DNA from: Berkiella sp964594635
Lineage (GTDB): Bacteria > Pseudomonadota > Gammaproteobacteria > Berkiellales > Berkiellaceae
NCBI GenBank assembly: GCA_964594635.1
Contig: CAZQMV010000001.1
Span: forward strand, 310,001-374,000
DNA: 64,000 bases
Direction of reading: 5' to 3'
The notes under the pieces were generated by a model. The model made no database searches. It had not been told where the DNA came from and saw nothing but the letters and a program-made list of their open reading frames with translations. Positions 1-9,341 of the stretch are shown here, piece after piece; the stretch's first letter is position 1, and every line of letters starts with the position of its first letter. A program made the translations under genes and the position numbers.

Positions 1-2
1 GT

Positions 3-1268
3 TTATACCAAGGTTTAAAGGAATATCGCCTCCGTAACTGGAGCACTTTACCGTTACATCCTAAAGAGATAGATTGTGTGCTGTTAACTCATGCGCATAT
101 TGATCATACCGGATATTTACCATTATTAATTAAAAATGGTTTTCAAGGTCCTGTCTATTGCACCAAGGGAACAAGAGATCTGTGTGGTGTTTTGTTACCT
201 GATTCTGGTTATTTGCAAGAAGAAGAAGCTGCCACGGCTAATCGATATGGTTACTCTAAGCACCATCCTGCTTTACCGCTTTATACCAAATTGGATGCGG
301 AAGTTGCATTGCAATCACTCAAAGCGGTTGAATACCATGAAAAAGTTGTTATTAACAACCAACTCTCCATTCAGTTTTTGCCAGCAGGGCACATTATTGG
401 AGCATCGCTTGTTGAGATCAATTATAAAGGGTCAACCATTCTTTTTACGGGCGATCTTGGTAGGCCCCATGATTTGATAATGAAACCACCGATTATTGTC
501 AAATCAGCAAATTATTTGATTGTGGAATCGACTTATGGCGACAGGTTACATGAAAAAGAACCAAGCACCACTCAATTTGCAGAAATCATAAATAAAACGG
601 TGGCTAGAGGTGGCTCTGTTATTGTTCCTTCATTTGCCGTTGGACGTGCACAAAGTTTACTTTACCATATCTCTTTGCTTAAAAAGGAAGGAAAGATACC
701 TAATATTCCCGTCTTTTTAGATAGTCCGATGGCCATCAAAGCTACCGATATATTTTGTGCCCATATGGAAGATCACCGGCTTACTAAAAGTGAAATTGTA
801 GAATTTTGTAATGTAGCAACCTATGTGAATACGGTTGAGGATTCAAAGCGCATTGATAACTTTGCGTATCCGGTCATTATTATTTCAGCGAGTGGTATGG
901 CAACGGGTGGTCGAGTTTTGCATCATTTAAAATTGTTTGCAAAAGATAGACGAAATACCATTTTATTTGCGGGTTATCAAGCACCAGGTACAAGGGGTGC
1001 GAAAATGGTACAAGGTGAGAAAATAGTTAAAATTCATGGGGAAATGATATCTATTGAAGCTGAAGTGGCACAATTAGATAACGTATCTGCACATGCAGAT
1101 TATAACGAAATATTAGCATGGTTAAGCCATTTTGAATATTCGCCAAAGAAAGTTTTTATTACTCATGGGGAAATTAGTGCAGCAAATGCTTTAAAGGAAA
1201 AAATTGAAGAAAAATTTCATTGGAAGTGTATTGTTCCTGAGTATATGCAAATAGAAAAATTGAAATGA
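3..1268 (+). CDS. MBL-fold beta-CASP RNA-processing-type metallo-hydrolase (5' end outside window)
   Basis: The frame is open to the left window edge, so the start lies outside; codons before the GTG at 78 also read as family sequence leading into the metal motif. The zinc-binding HAHIDH motif is followed by TGDLGR, the VESTYGDR block, the SASGMATGGR beta-CASP motif, SAHADY and a C-terminal FITHGE. This is the order expected for beta-CASP metallo-beta-lactamases related to CPSF73/YsxH-type RNA exo- or endonucleases. The stop overlaps the next start by four bases (ATGA), so it is translationally coupled to the phosphorylase gene. The true substrate cannot be told from sequence. Confidence in the family is high. 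Confidence 0.9.
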   Translation, partial: LYQGLKEYRLRNWSTLPLHPKEIDCVLLTHAHIDHTGYLPLLIKNGFQGPVYCTKGTRDLCGVLLPDSGYLQEEEAATANRYGYSKHHPALPLYTKLDAEVALQSLKAVEYHEKVVINNQLSIQFLPAGHIIGASLVEINYKGSTILFTGDLGRPHDLIMKPPIIVKSANYLIVESTYGDRLHEKEPSTTQFAEIINKTVARGGSVIVPSFAVGRAQSLLYHISLLKKEGKIPNIPVFLDSPMAIKATDIFCAHMEDHRLTKSEIVEFCNVATYVNTVEDSKRIDNFAYPVIIISASGMATGGRVLHHLKLFAKDRRNTILFAGYQAPGTRGAKMVQGEKIVKIHGEMISIEAEVAQLDNVSAHADYNEILAWLSHFEYSPKKVFITHGEISAANALKEKIEEKFHWKCIVPEYMQIEKLK

Positions 1269-2782
1269 AAAAATTGTCTAAGACTTCACATTTACATTTA
1301 AAATATTTGGGTATTGATACATACCATGAAGCGGTTTTATATGTACGCAAAGATTGCGATGTATGTAAAGCTGAAGGTTTTGAGACTCAAACTCGCGTTT
1401 TGGTTACACTAAAAGACAAAACACTTATTGCAACTATAAACACGATTAATACAGATTTACTGAAAGATGATGAAGCAGGTTTGTCATCCTATGCTTGGAC
1501 ATTTCTAGAGGCATCTGAAGGAGACATCATACATGTTTCACATCCTCCCACTTTGGAGTCGTTAAAATATGTTCGAGCTAAAATATATGGAAGCTCTTTA
1601 GATAAAACTGAAATAACTTCTATTATTCAAGATATTGTTCATGGGCAATATTCTGATATTCATATTACTATGTTTTTAACTGCTTGCGCAGGCGTAGGAT
1701 TAAATATTAATGAGATTTCAGATCTGACACAAGCCATGATCAACACAGGTCAGCGATTAACATGGCCTACCTCTACTATTGTTGATAAACATTGTATCGG
1801 TGGGCTACCTGGTAATCGTACAACCCTAATCATCGTGCCGATTATTGCTGAATTTGGTTTGACGATTCCAAAAACATCATCGCGAGCGATTACCTCTCCT
1901 GCAGGCACAGCAGATACGATGGAGGTATTTTCGCCCGTCAATCTAGATATTGATAAAATGCGAAAAGTCATTGAAAAAGAAAATGGTTGTATTGTTTGGG
2001 GTGGTGCGGTCTTTTTAAGCCCTGCGGATGATACACTCATTCGCATTGAACGTTCTATGGATATAGACACTGAAGGTCAAATGGTTGCGTCCATTTTATC
2101 TAAAAAAATTGCTGCTGGTTCAAATCATATTGTCATTGATGTGCCAGTTGGGCCTAGTGCCAAAATTCGTTCAGTTCAAAAAGCCGAAACATTACGTCAC
2201 TATTTGCAAATTATTGGCTTACAGCTAGGTGTTGAAATAAAAGTTGTTTTTACGGATGGCAGTCAACCTGTTGGCAGAGGTGTTGGTCCTGCCTTGGAAG
2301 CCAGTGAAGTCTTATCTGTTCTTGCTTGTGAATCAACCGCATCTAAAGACTTAAGAGATCGAGCACTCAATTTAGCTGCGCATCTGATTGAGTTTTCAAA
2401 CGATATTTCAAAAGGTAAGGGATTAGAGATTGCAACGCAGATCTTAGATTCAGGTAGAGCTTTGAAAAAGTTTGAAGCTATTTGTCATGCCCAAGGGAGA
2501 ATGTCATTACCTCCAAAAGCGGCTTATACCTATGTTGTAGAAGCGCAGTCTCGTGGTTCAGTTGATTATATTGATAACAGATGCCTTGCAAAAATAGCGA
2601 AATTAGCAGGTGCACCGCAAGCTAAAGCGGCAGGTTTATATTTACAAACTTCATTGCATGCTTTGATAGAAAAAGGAGATCCTTTATTTACGATTCATGC
2701 AGAATCAAAAGGTGAACTCAATTATGCTTTATCCTATCTTAAAAATGAAAAGCCGATTTATGAAATAAGAGAGCACGAATGA
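1265..2782 (+). CDS. deoA: Thymidine phosphorylase, family 2 / AMP phosphorylase-like
   Basis: The protein has 505 residues, longer than E. coli DeoA (about 440), with an extra N-terminal domain of about 80 residues. That architecture is typical of the TIGR02645/AMP-phosphorylase branch shared by archaea and some proteobacteria. The signature KHCIGGLPGNR and the block SSRAITSPAGTADTMEVF are the glycosyltransferase-family phosphate/nucleoside-binding segments. Members cleave a nucleoside, or in archaea AMP, with phosphate to give base plus (deoxy)ribose phosphate. It overlaps both neighbours by ATGA, so it is co-translated with the upstream hydrolase and the downstream PRPP synthetase. Whether it prefers thymidine or AMP cannot be decided here; the PRPP synthetase partner makes a nucleotide role worth considering. 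Confidence 0.87.
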   Translation: MKKLSKTSHLHLKYLGIDTYHEAVLYVRKDCDVCKAEGFETQTRVLVTLKDKTLIATINTINTDLLKDDEAGLSSYAWTFLEASEGDIIHVSHPPTLESLKYVRAKIYGSSLDKTEITSIIQDIVHGQYSDIHITMFLTACAGVGLNINEISDLTQAMINTGQRLTWPTSTIVDKHCIGGLPGNRTTLIIVPIIAEFGLTIPKTSSRAITSPAGTADTMEVFSPVNLDIDKMRKVIEKENGCIVWGGAVFLSPADDTLIRIERSMDIDTEGQMVASILSKKIAAGSNHIVIDVPVGPSAKIRSVQKAETLRHYLQIIGLQLGVEIKVVFTDGSQPVGRGVGPALEASEVLSVLACESTASKDLRDRALNLAAHLIEFSNDISKGKGLEIATQILDSGRALKKFEAICHAQGRMSLPPKAAYTYVVEAQSRGSVDYIDNRCLAKIAKLAGAPQAKAAGLYLQTSLHALIEKGDPLFTIHAESKGELNYALSYLKNEKPIYEIREHE

Positions 2783-3672
2783 GTGGTATTGTATTCAATT
2801 TATTTGGTTGCTCACAATATAATGAATCGGTTTTTAAATCACTGGGTTTTGCCCTAGGAGATTGTCAAATCCATGATTTTCCCGATGGTGAATCATTAAT
2901 AAGAATCAATACGAATGTTAAAGATCAAGTCGTTATCTTTTCAGCTGATTTATATAACCCAAATGCCAAACTGCTTCCTTTGGTGCTCGCTGTCGAAACT
3001 GTTAAAGCACTCGGTGCAAAAAGCGTTCATTTATTGACCCCTTATTTGCCCTATATGCGTCAGGATAAACAATTTCACTCCAATGAGGGGATCACTTCAC
3101 ATTATTTTGCCAAACTATTATCTCAGTATATTGATTCGTTATTGACGGTAGAGCCGCACTTACATCGCATAAAATCATTGAGTGAAATTTATCGTATTCC
3201 CGCTATGGCTTTGAAGGCACATCAGCCAATTGCCAATTGGTTGATGAATAGGATAAAAAAACCTTTACTCATTGGACCGGACAGAGAAAGTGAACAATGG
3301 GTTGTCAGCATTGCAAAGCTAATCAATGCACCTCATGTTATTTTTGATAAAGTTCGTCAAGGTGATCATCATGTTGAGATCAATACACCTGATCTCAAGG
3401 ATTTTGCTGGGTTTGAACCTGTTATTATTGATGATGTGATCTCAACAGGGCAAACAATGATTAAGGTTATGAAGTATTTACAGCAAAATCATTTTCAAAA
3501 GCTCACCTGTCTTGGTGTGCATGCATTGTTTGTCGATGATGCTTACGAAAATCTAAAAAGTCAAGGCGCTAACATGGTAGTAACCTGCAACACAAGGCTG
3601 CATCCCAGTAATCAAATTGATATGAGTCATGTGATTATTGAATCAATGAAAAAACTTAATAAAAGGGCATGA
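2779..3672 (+). CDS. prs: Ribose-phosphate pyrophosphokinase (PRPP synthetase), short non-classical type
   Basis: The enzyme makes PRPP from ribose 5-phosphate and ATP. Visible signatures are the ATP-loop region PYLPYMRQDK, the metal/ATP histidine stretch TVEPHLHR and the PRPP-binding loop VIIDDVISTGQTM. At 297 residues it is shorter than housekeeping Prs (about 315) and diverges from it, so it is probably a second, specialised paralogue rather than the main enzyme. The start overlaps the phosphorylase stop by ATGA, and the following dehydrogenase start overlaps its own stop. Coupling to a nucleoside or AMP phosphorylase suggests recycling of ribose phosphate from nucleotides; this is inference. 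Confidence 0.88.
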   Translation: MSGIVFNLFGCSQYNESVFKSLGFALGDCQIHDFPDGESLIRINTNVKDQVVIFSADLYNPNAKLLPLVLAVETVKALGAKSVHLLTPYLPYMRQDKQFHSNEGITSHYFAKLLSQYIDSLLTVEPHLHRIKSLSEIYRIPAMALKAHQPIANWLMNRIKKPLLIGPDRESEQWVVSIAKLINAPHVIFDKVRQGDHHVEINTPDLKDFAGFEPVIIDDVISTGQTMIKVMKYLQQNHFQKLTCLGVHALFVDDAYENLKSQGANMVVTCNTRLHPSNQIDMSHVIIESMKKLNKRA

Positions 3673-4730
3673 TAATGAAAATGATGAAAGCCGCTGTCTT
3701 TGTAAAACCGGGCCAAATTGTTTTAGAAGATAAACCTATTCCAAAAGTAGGTCCAGGTGAAGCGCTCGTCAAAATAACCACAACCACGATTTGTGGCACT
3801 GATGTGCACATTTTAAAAGGAGAATACCCCGTTGCCCCTGGACGCATTATTGGACATGAACCTGTGGGAACAATCGCTGAAATGGGTGTTGGTGTGACAG
3901 GTTATCAGCTTGGCCAAAGAGTGATTGTAGGGGCCATCACCCCGTGTGGTCAATGTTATTCTTGTTTAGATGGTGTTCATGCACAATGTGGTGGTAAAGC
4001 AATTGGTGGTTGGCGTTTTGGTAATACGATTGATGGTTGTCAAGCTGAGTATGTGTTAGTCCCACATGCGATGGCGAATTTAACGCTAGTACCTGATGGC
4101 TTAACGGATGAACAAGTATTGATGTGCCCTGATATCATGAGTACAGGTTTTGGCGGTGCAGAAAGCGGTCAGATCCAAATTGGTGATATTGTCGTGGTGT
4201 TTGCGCAAGGGCCAATTGGTTTATGTGCAACCGCCGGAGCCAAGTTAAAAGGAGCGAGCCTGATTATTGGCGTAGATAGTGTCGATGAGCGATTGAAAAT
4301 GGCAAAATTAATGGGAGCAGACATTACGATTAACTTTAAAACAACTGATCCTATTGAAGAAATTATGAAAATAACGAATGGGCGTGGTGTAGATGTGGCA
4401 ATTGAAGCGCTGGGTACTCAGCAAACCTTTGAAAACTGCTTAAGAGTCTTAAGACCTGGTGGTAGATTGTCGAGTTTAGGCGTTTATTCGGGTAAGCTTT
4501 CAATGCCATTAGAAACAATAGCGGCAGGACTTGGCGATCATAAAATTGTCACCACCTTGTGTCCAGGTGGTAAAGAGCGTATGCGTCGATTATTGAACAT
4601 TGTGCAATCAGGTAGGGTTAATTTTAAGCCTATGGTAACACATCGTTTTAAACTCGCTGACATTGAAAAAGCCTATGATCTTTTTGCGAACCAACGAGAT
4701 GGCGTTTTAAAAGTAGCTATTACTCCTTAA
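3669..4730 (+). CDS. Zinc-dependent NAD(P) alcohol dehydrogenase
   Basis: This is a medium-chain dehydrogenase of 353 residues. CGTDVH supplies the catalytic zinc cysteine, GHEPVG the zinc histidine and glutamate, and the run PCGQCYSCLDGVHAQC carries four cysteines of the structural zinc site. A Rossmann segment follows (VFAQGPIGLCATAGAKLKG), with an aspartate after the second strand (IGVDSVDERL), which suggests NAD preference. It resembles the isopropanol-dehydrogenase-like branch. The reading frame starts at the overlapping ATG, but an ATG six bases later (3675) sits better behind AAAAGGG. It is the last gene of the four-gene coupled operon; its substrate is unknown. Confidence 0.85.
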   Translation: MIMKMMKAAVFVKPGQIVLEDKPIPKVGPGEALVKITTTTICGTDVHILKGEYPVAPGRIIGHEPVGTIAEMGVGVTGYQLGQRVIVGAITPCGQCYSCLDGVHAQCGGKAIGGWRFGNTIDGCQAEYVLVPHAMANLTLVPDGLTDEQVLMCPDIMSTGFGGAESGQIQIGDIVVVFAQGPIGLCATAGAKLKGASLIIGVDSVDERLKMAKLMGADITINFKTTDPIEEIMKITNGRGVDVAIEALGTQQTFENCLRVLRPGGRLSSLGVYSGKLSMPLETIAAGLGDHKIVTTLCPGGKERMRRLLNIVQSGRVNFKPMVTHRFKLADIEKAYDLFANQRDGVLKVAITP

Positions 4731-4822
4731 GCCCTCTTTTTAGATCAATCTAAAACCTAGTCGCAAAGGGTTGTTATCAATGATAGATTAATTCCATATT
4801 CTTCTATCGTGGATAATGTTTT

Positions 4823-6997
4823 GTGAAAAAATGGTTTTTTTTACTTGTTATTCTAACTAACGTAGCTCAAGCAGTTGAAGAACATCAAGCGCATCGACCC
4901 AAAATAGGTTTAGTCTTAAGCGGCGGCGGTGCCAGAGGTGCTGCCCATATTGGTGTGATTGAAGCCCTAGAAGAAATGAATGTGCCGATTGATTTTATTG
5001 TCGGTACCAGCATGGGCGCCGTGATTGGTGGGCTTTATGCAGCTGGTGTTCCTATTGAACAACTCAAACAGGATTTTACGACACTCAATTGGACAGAGAT
5101 CTTTAGTTACGACATTAAGCGAACCGATCTCTACTATCGACGTAAGTTAGATACCGATATTTTTGTTATTAAAAATTTCATCAGCTACTCAAATGGTGCG
5201 TTGCACATTCCTTATGGCATTATTACTGGGCAAAGCTTGTATGAAGTATTTAATAGTTACTTACTTCCTTTGCAACCCATTCGTGATTTTTATTGTCTCA
5301 ATATTCCCTTTAAAGCAGTCGCTACTGATTTAGTAAACGGAAATGCAATAACGTTGGATCGTGGTGATTTGGCTTTGTCGATGTTAGCGAGTATGGCTGT
5401 TCCTGGCATTATTTCTCCTATTGATCAAAATGGTTATTTATTAGTAGATGGAGGGGTTAGCGCCAACGTACCTATTCAAATAGCTAAAGAAATGGGTGCT
5501 GATATCTTGATTGTTGTTGACGTAAGCACACCACTGGCAACTAAAAATACCATTGTGGATTTGGCAGGAGTGATTGATCAACTTTCTAATATTCTTACTT
5601 TTAGAAATGAAGAGCTCAGTTTAAAAGCGTTAACGCCGAATGATATTTTGCTGGAACCTACATTTAAAGAACTGGGAACTTCTGATTTCGAGAAATTTGA
5701 ACAAGGAATAGAGCCTGGACGTTTGGCGGCCGAAAAAATGGCCATGCGTTTAAGACCCTTAGCAAGTGGCTATCAATGCCTTGTTCCTCCTATTAAAAAT
5801 TGCGTGACTTTCGATGCAGTAGGAATCAAGGATCCTGTTGTTCTGGAAGATGAAACCTATCTTGATTATACCAGGTTTGATTCTGGGACAGTGACACCCC
5901 AAGAAATTACGCATGAGATGAAACGCTTATATGGTTTATCGATATTTGATCGCATCAATTATGGTATCAAAGAGATCCGTGACGAAAAGGTACTGGTGGT
6001 TGAACCAAAAGTTGACTTAGATAGCCCTGTCTTTTTTCAAGCCAGTTTATTACTAGATACTGATTTTAATGTGACGAATACATTTGGTTTAGTCTTCGGG
6101 ATCACTAATCCCAGAGTGAATAGCTATTTAGGTGAATGGCGTTTGCTGGGGCAAATTGGTCAAGGAGAGGGGCTTCTTGCCGAATTTTACCAGCCGCTTT
6201 CAAAAGATCTCGCTTGGTTTGTGAACCCTTCTATTTCGATTCAACGAACACCAACGGTATTTTACTATGATTTTGATGCTATTGCTGATTTCGTCACAAC
6301 AGCAGCGCAAGTGGGATTGTTATTGGGTAGAAACTTTGGTAATTGGGGTCGATTGAGCGGTTATTGGCAATATGAATATGACGATATCAAACAGGAAACC
6401 GGTTTCTATATCGTTCAAAACCAATACATTCATAATGGTGAAATTGGTTTATTGTTTGAATGGGATACAATAGATAACATGTATTTCCCTCGTCATGGCA
6501 TGAAAGGTGAGATCAACGTTTCGACTTTTGATGAAAATTATGGTGGCGATAGTCACTTTTCACAGATAAGTGTTCGAAATCTTGGCGCGGTGTCAAAAGG
6601 TAAACATGCGCTTGCATTAGGAACAGTCTATAACCAGACGATATCAGATATTGCAAGTTTTACTGCTAATTATACTTTGGGTGGGCTCTTTGAGTTAACA
6701 GGGCTTTCGAACAATGAATTGATGGGCGATCAATCAGCTTTGGTTTCTGCTATTTATTTTTACCAATTCAAGCAAGTTCAATTGGTACCTAATCGTCCAA
6801 TGCTTGTCTATCTTGGCAGTTCACTTGAAGCAGGCAAAGTTTGGGGAAATGCTAACGTGAGTAATGAACGTTGGATTGGTTCGGGTAGTTTATTTTTAGC
6901 AGCTGATACGTTAATTGGTCCATTTTATCTTGCTTTCGGGGTTACCGATAACGGCCATAAAGCAGTCCATTTGGCATTAAGACCGCCATTTAAATAA
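4823..6997 (+). CDS. Patatin-like phospholipase fused to outer-membrane beta-barrel (PlpD / type Vd-like)
   Basis: The GTG start gives a signal peptide (KKWFFLLVILTNVAQA). The patatin domain follows: the oxyanion loop SGGGARGAAH near residue 34, the nucleophile motif GTSMG with Ser63, and the catalytic aspartate in VDGG near residue 209. After a linker with a POTRA-like region (about 330-400), the C-terminal half has alternating aromatic beta-strand character and ends in a barrel-like tail (LALRPPFK). This domain order matches PlpD-type autotransported phospholipases of proteobacteria, which hydrolyse glycerophospholipids at or outside the outer membrane. It is a single gene, 90 bp after the preceding operon. 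A role in host membrane attack is plausible but inferred. Confidence 0.85.
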   Translation: MKKWFFLLVILTNVAQAVEEHQAHRPKIGLVLSGGGARGAAHIGVIEALEEMNVPIDFIVGTSMGAVIGGLYAAGVPIEQLKQDFTTLNWTEIFSYDIKRTDLYYRRKLDTDIFVIKNFISYSNGALHIPYGIITGQSLYEVFNSYLLPLQPIRDFYCLNIPFKAVATDLVNGNAITLDRGDLALSMLASMAVPGIISPIDQNGYLLVDGGVSANVPIQIAKEMGADILIVVDVSTPLATKNTIVDLAGVIDQLSNILTFRNEELSLKALTPNDILLEPTFKELGTSDFEKFEQGIEPGRLAAEKMAMRLRPLASGYQCLVPPIKNCVTFDAVGIKDPVVLEDETYLDYTRFDSGTVTPQEITHEMKRLYGLSIFDRINYGIKEIRDEKVLVVEPKVDLDSPVFFQASLLLDTDFNVTNTFGLVFGITNPRVNSYLGEWRLLGQIGQGEGLLAEFYQPLSKDLAWFVNPSISIQRTPTVFYYDFDAIADFVTTAAQVGLLLGRNFGNWGRLSGYWQYEYDDIKQETGFYIVQNQYIHNGEIGLLFEWDTIDNMYFPRHGMKGEINVSTFDENYGGDSHFSQISVRNLGAVSKGKHALALGTVYNQTISDIASFTANYTLGGLFELTGLSNNELMGDQSALVSAIYFYQFKQVQLVPNRPMLVYLGSSLEAGKVWGNANVSNERWIGSGSLFLAADTLIGPFYLAFGVTDNGHKAVHLALRPPFK

Positions 6998-7106
6998 TTA
7001 GGTAAAGCATTTTTTTTTATTGATTTAAGGTATGTTAAGCTAGGAACAGGCACTAGTCATCGGGAATTTATATAGTTTACTATCTGGCTATAAATGGGAG
7101 AGTACC

Positions 7107-8387
7107 TTGAAAAGGAACTATAAACTCGCAAGTCTTGCCCTAGGTTTATTAAGCGTTCAGCAAGCAATAGCGGGTGGCGTGATTCTATATGAAATTGGAA
7201 CGGATGATGTGGGTTTAGCTGCCGCAGGTTACTCGGCAAGAGCCCAAGATCCTTCTACGATTTTGACGAATCCCGCTGGTATGACACGATTGGCCGGTAA
7301 CCAGATGTTGGCGGGGGTGCAAGCGCTCTACCAAGATGTTCGTTTTACGCCAAAGACGGTATCGCCATTTCTAGGTAGTCAAAATGGGGGAAATCCGGTA
7401 GGGGTTTTTCCTGGTGGCAGCTTCTTTTATAGTCATACTGTCAATGATTTTCTAAAAGCCGGTATTGGGATTTATGGGAACTTCGGTTCAAGCTTATCTT
7501 ATGATGATGATTGGGTAGGACGCTACTCAGTTGTTAGTGCCACTTTATTAGGTGTTACTATTCAGCCTACCTTAGCCTTGCAATTAGAGCATGGCTTATC
7601 TTTAGGCTTTGGTGTGATGTTTATGAATGGCGTATATAGTAATAAAGTCGCTATTAATAATTCACCTTTTGGAGTAACCGACTTTCCAGATGGTCAGCTT
7701 AAAATCTCAGATAATGATTGGGGTGTGGGCGCAAATGTGGGGTTATTATATGAACCCACTTCTTGTACCCGTTTTGGTATAACCTATCAGTCTCCAGTGA
7801 AATTAAATTTCTCATCTACAACTCGCTTCTCGGATGTTCGTCCGATATTAAATACGCTTTTATTAAATACAGGTTTGTTAGATGGTGCGATCAATATTGG
7901 TCTTGAAGTACCCCAAGGTAGTATGCTCAGCTTGTTTCACCAAATGACAGATCAGTGGGCGGTTTTATTCAGTGCAGGTTGGCAAAATTGGAAAAAATTT
8001 GGCTTGGTAGAAATAGGGGTCGACTCTGTCACACCGAGAACATTGGTTGCCGATTTAAAGTATAAAGATACTTGGCATGCTGCGCTTGGGTTGCAACATG
8101 CAATGAATGAAAAATGGTTAGTTAATATGGGTATTGGTTATGATACCAATTTTCAAAATCCAGATAAGGTATCGGTTACAACTCCCGTAAATTCAGCGCT
8201 TCGCATAGGATTAGGAACTCGTTACGCCTATCGTAACGATCTGGATCTTGGGGTTGCAGTTGAATATATTAGCGGTGGTAACTTAGACGTTGATAGCCAT
8301 GGTTTAGTTAAAGGTGATCTGGTGGGTACCTTTGAAGATACCGCAGTTTATTTCTTAAGTATTAATGCGAATTGGAAGTGTGTTTAG
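7107..8387 (+). CDS. FadL/OmpP1/TodX-family outer-membrane transport protein
   Basis: A TTG start is chosen because GGGAG lies just upstream and the product begins with a clear signal peptide (about 22 residues, ending QQAIAGG). The mature N-terminus GGVILYEIGTDDVGLAAAG followed by the NPAGM motif is the hatch domain signature of FadL long-chain fatty acid and hydrophobic-compound channels. The rest alternates in beta-barrel fashion and ends in NANWKCV. It is 426 residues long, normal for the family. The stop overlaps a possible GTG start of the peroxiredoxin gene, so the two are probably co-transcribed. Likely substrates are fatty acids, consistent with the phospholipase gene upstream; that link is inference. 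Confidence 0.85.
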   Translation: MKRNYKLASLALGLLSVQQAIAGGVILYEIGTDDVGLAAAGYSARAQDPSTILTNPAGMTRLAGNQMLAGVQALYQDVRFTPKTVSPFLGSQNGGNPVGVFPGGSFFYSHTVNDFLKAGIGIYGNFGSSLSYDDDWVGRYSVVSATLLGVTIQPTLALQLEHGLSLGFGVMFMNGVYSNKVAINNSPFGVTDFPDGQLKISDNDWGVGANVGLLYEPTSCTRFGITYQSPVKLNFSSTTRFSDVRPILNTLLLNTGLLDGAINIGLEVPQGSMLSLFHQMTDQWAVLFSAGWQNWKKFGLVEIGVDSVTPRTLVADLKYKDTWHAALGLQHAMNEKWLVNMGIGYDTNFQNPDKVSVTTPVNSALRIGLGTRYAYRNDLDLGVAVEYISGGNLDVDSHGLVKGDLVGTFEDTAVYFLSINANWKCV

Positions 8388-8398
8388 TGGAAAGTATT

Positions 8399-8884
8399 AT
8401 GGAAAAATTGGGAGTAGGGGATAAGATCCCTTCACTGACCTTTGAAACAACAAATGAATCGATTACTTCATTTGACGATCTGAAGGGTAAAAATATCGTT
8501 TTGTATTTTTACCCCAAAGACAATACGCCTGGTTGTACACTGGAAGGTAAAGACTTTCGAGATCTACACTCGGCATTTGCTGAATGTGATACGCAAATTA
8601 TGGGTGTCTCTCGTGACTCTGTAGGATCTCATGAAAAGTTTTGTTCAAAATTTAGCTTACCCTTTCCATTAATTTCTGACAAAGATGAAAAAGTGTGTCA
8701 GGCTTTTGGTGTCATGATTGAAAAAAATATGTTTGCTCGTTTAATTCTTGGAATTGATCGCAGTACTTTTTTGATTGATAAGAATGGCATTATCAAAAAG
8801 GCATGGCGTAAGGTAAAAGTAAAAGGGCATGCACAGGAAGTGCTGGAGGCGACTAAAGAGCTGTACAATCTAACAGCAATTTAG
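8399..8884 (+). CDS. bcp: Peroxiredoxin, BCP/PrxQ family
   Basis: This is a thiol peroxidase that reduces H2O2 and organic peroxides. The peroxidatic cysteine is in YPKDNTPGCT (Cys46). The position five residues later, where E. coli BCP has its resolving cysteine, is a non-cysteine here (PGCTLEGKDF). It is therefore a one-Cys type, or uses another of its cysteines (AEC, FCSKF, KVCQ). The ATG start follows GGAAAG; a GTG twelve bases upstream (8387) overlapping the FadL stop is the alternative. It sits directly after fadL, perhaps protecting against lipid peroxides. Confidence 0.88.
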   Translation: MEKLGVGDKIPSLTFETTNESITSFDDLKGKNIVLYFYPKDNTPGCTLEGKDFRDLHSAFAECDTQIMGVSRDSVGSHEKFCSKFSLPFPLISDKDEKVCQAFGVMIEKNMFARLILGIDRSTFLIDKNGIIKKAWRKVKVKGHAQEVLEATKELYNLTAI

Positions 8885-8939
8885 TTCAATTTGATCATCT
8901 ATACTCTAAATACGATTCTTATCAAGAGCTATATCTATT

Positions 8940-9233
8940 ATGGAACTTTTAACTGAAACCGTAAAAAACAATGTAAAATCAAAAGATCACTGGATAAGAG
9001 GCCTATATCTGGTGCTGTTCTTTTTTATTATTTACATGGTCGTTTTTTTATTGTTTTTTGTGGGTGTATTTCAGTTCGTGATGAATCTTTTCTCGAATAA
9101 ATCCAACAAACACCTCTTACTTTTTGGTCAGTCGCTAGGGCTTTACTATCACGACATGATCCAATACGTGACTTACAATTCCTCTAAAAAGCCGTTTCCC
9201 TTTAGCCCTTGGCCCAACAGTCACGATAAGTAA
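8940..9233 (+). CDS. DUF4389 domain small inner-membrane protein
   Basis: The protein has 97 residues. A polar N-terminus is followed by one long hydrophobic stretch (YLVLFFFIIYMVVFLLFFVGVFQF) that could form one or two membrane segments. A conserved-looking tail follows with FGQSLGLYYHDMIQYVTY and a terminal PFPFSPWP. This layout matches the DUF4389 family of unknown function found in gammaproteobacteria. It stands 55 bp after the peroxiredoxin gene in the same direction. No function can be assigned. Confidence 0.75.
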   Translation: MELLTETVKNNVKSKDHWIRGLYLVLFFFIIYMVVFLLFFVGVFQFVMNLFSNKSNKHLLLFGQSLGLYYHDMIQYVTYNSSKKPFPFSPWPNSHDK

Positions 9234-9341
9234 ATAAGACCTGAGCATTCTCACAGCATTGAATCAGTGCTTGATTTTAACTGGTTATTCGATCTAATCT
9301 TGATGCCTTATTTCTGGTATTGATTAGCGAAGGATTGCCTC

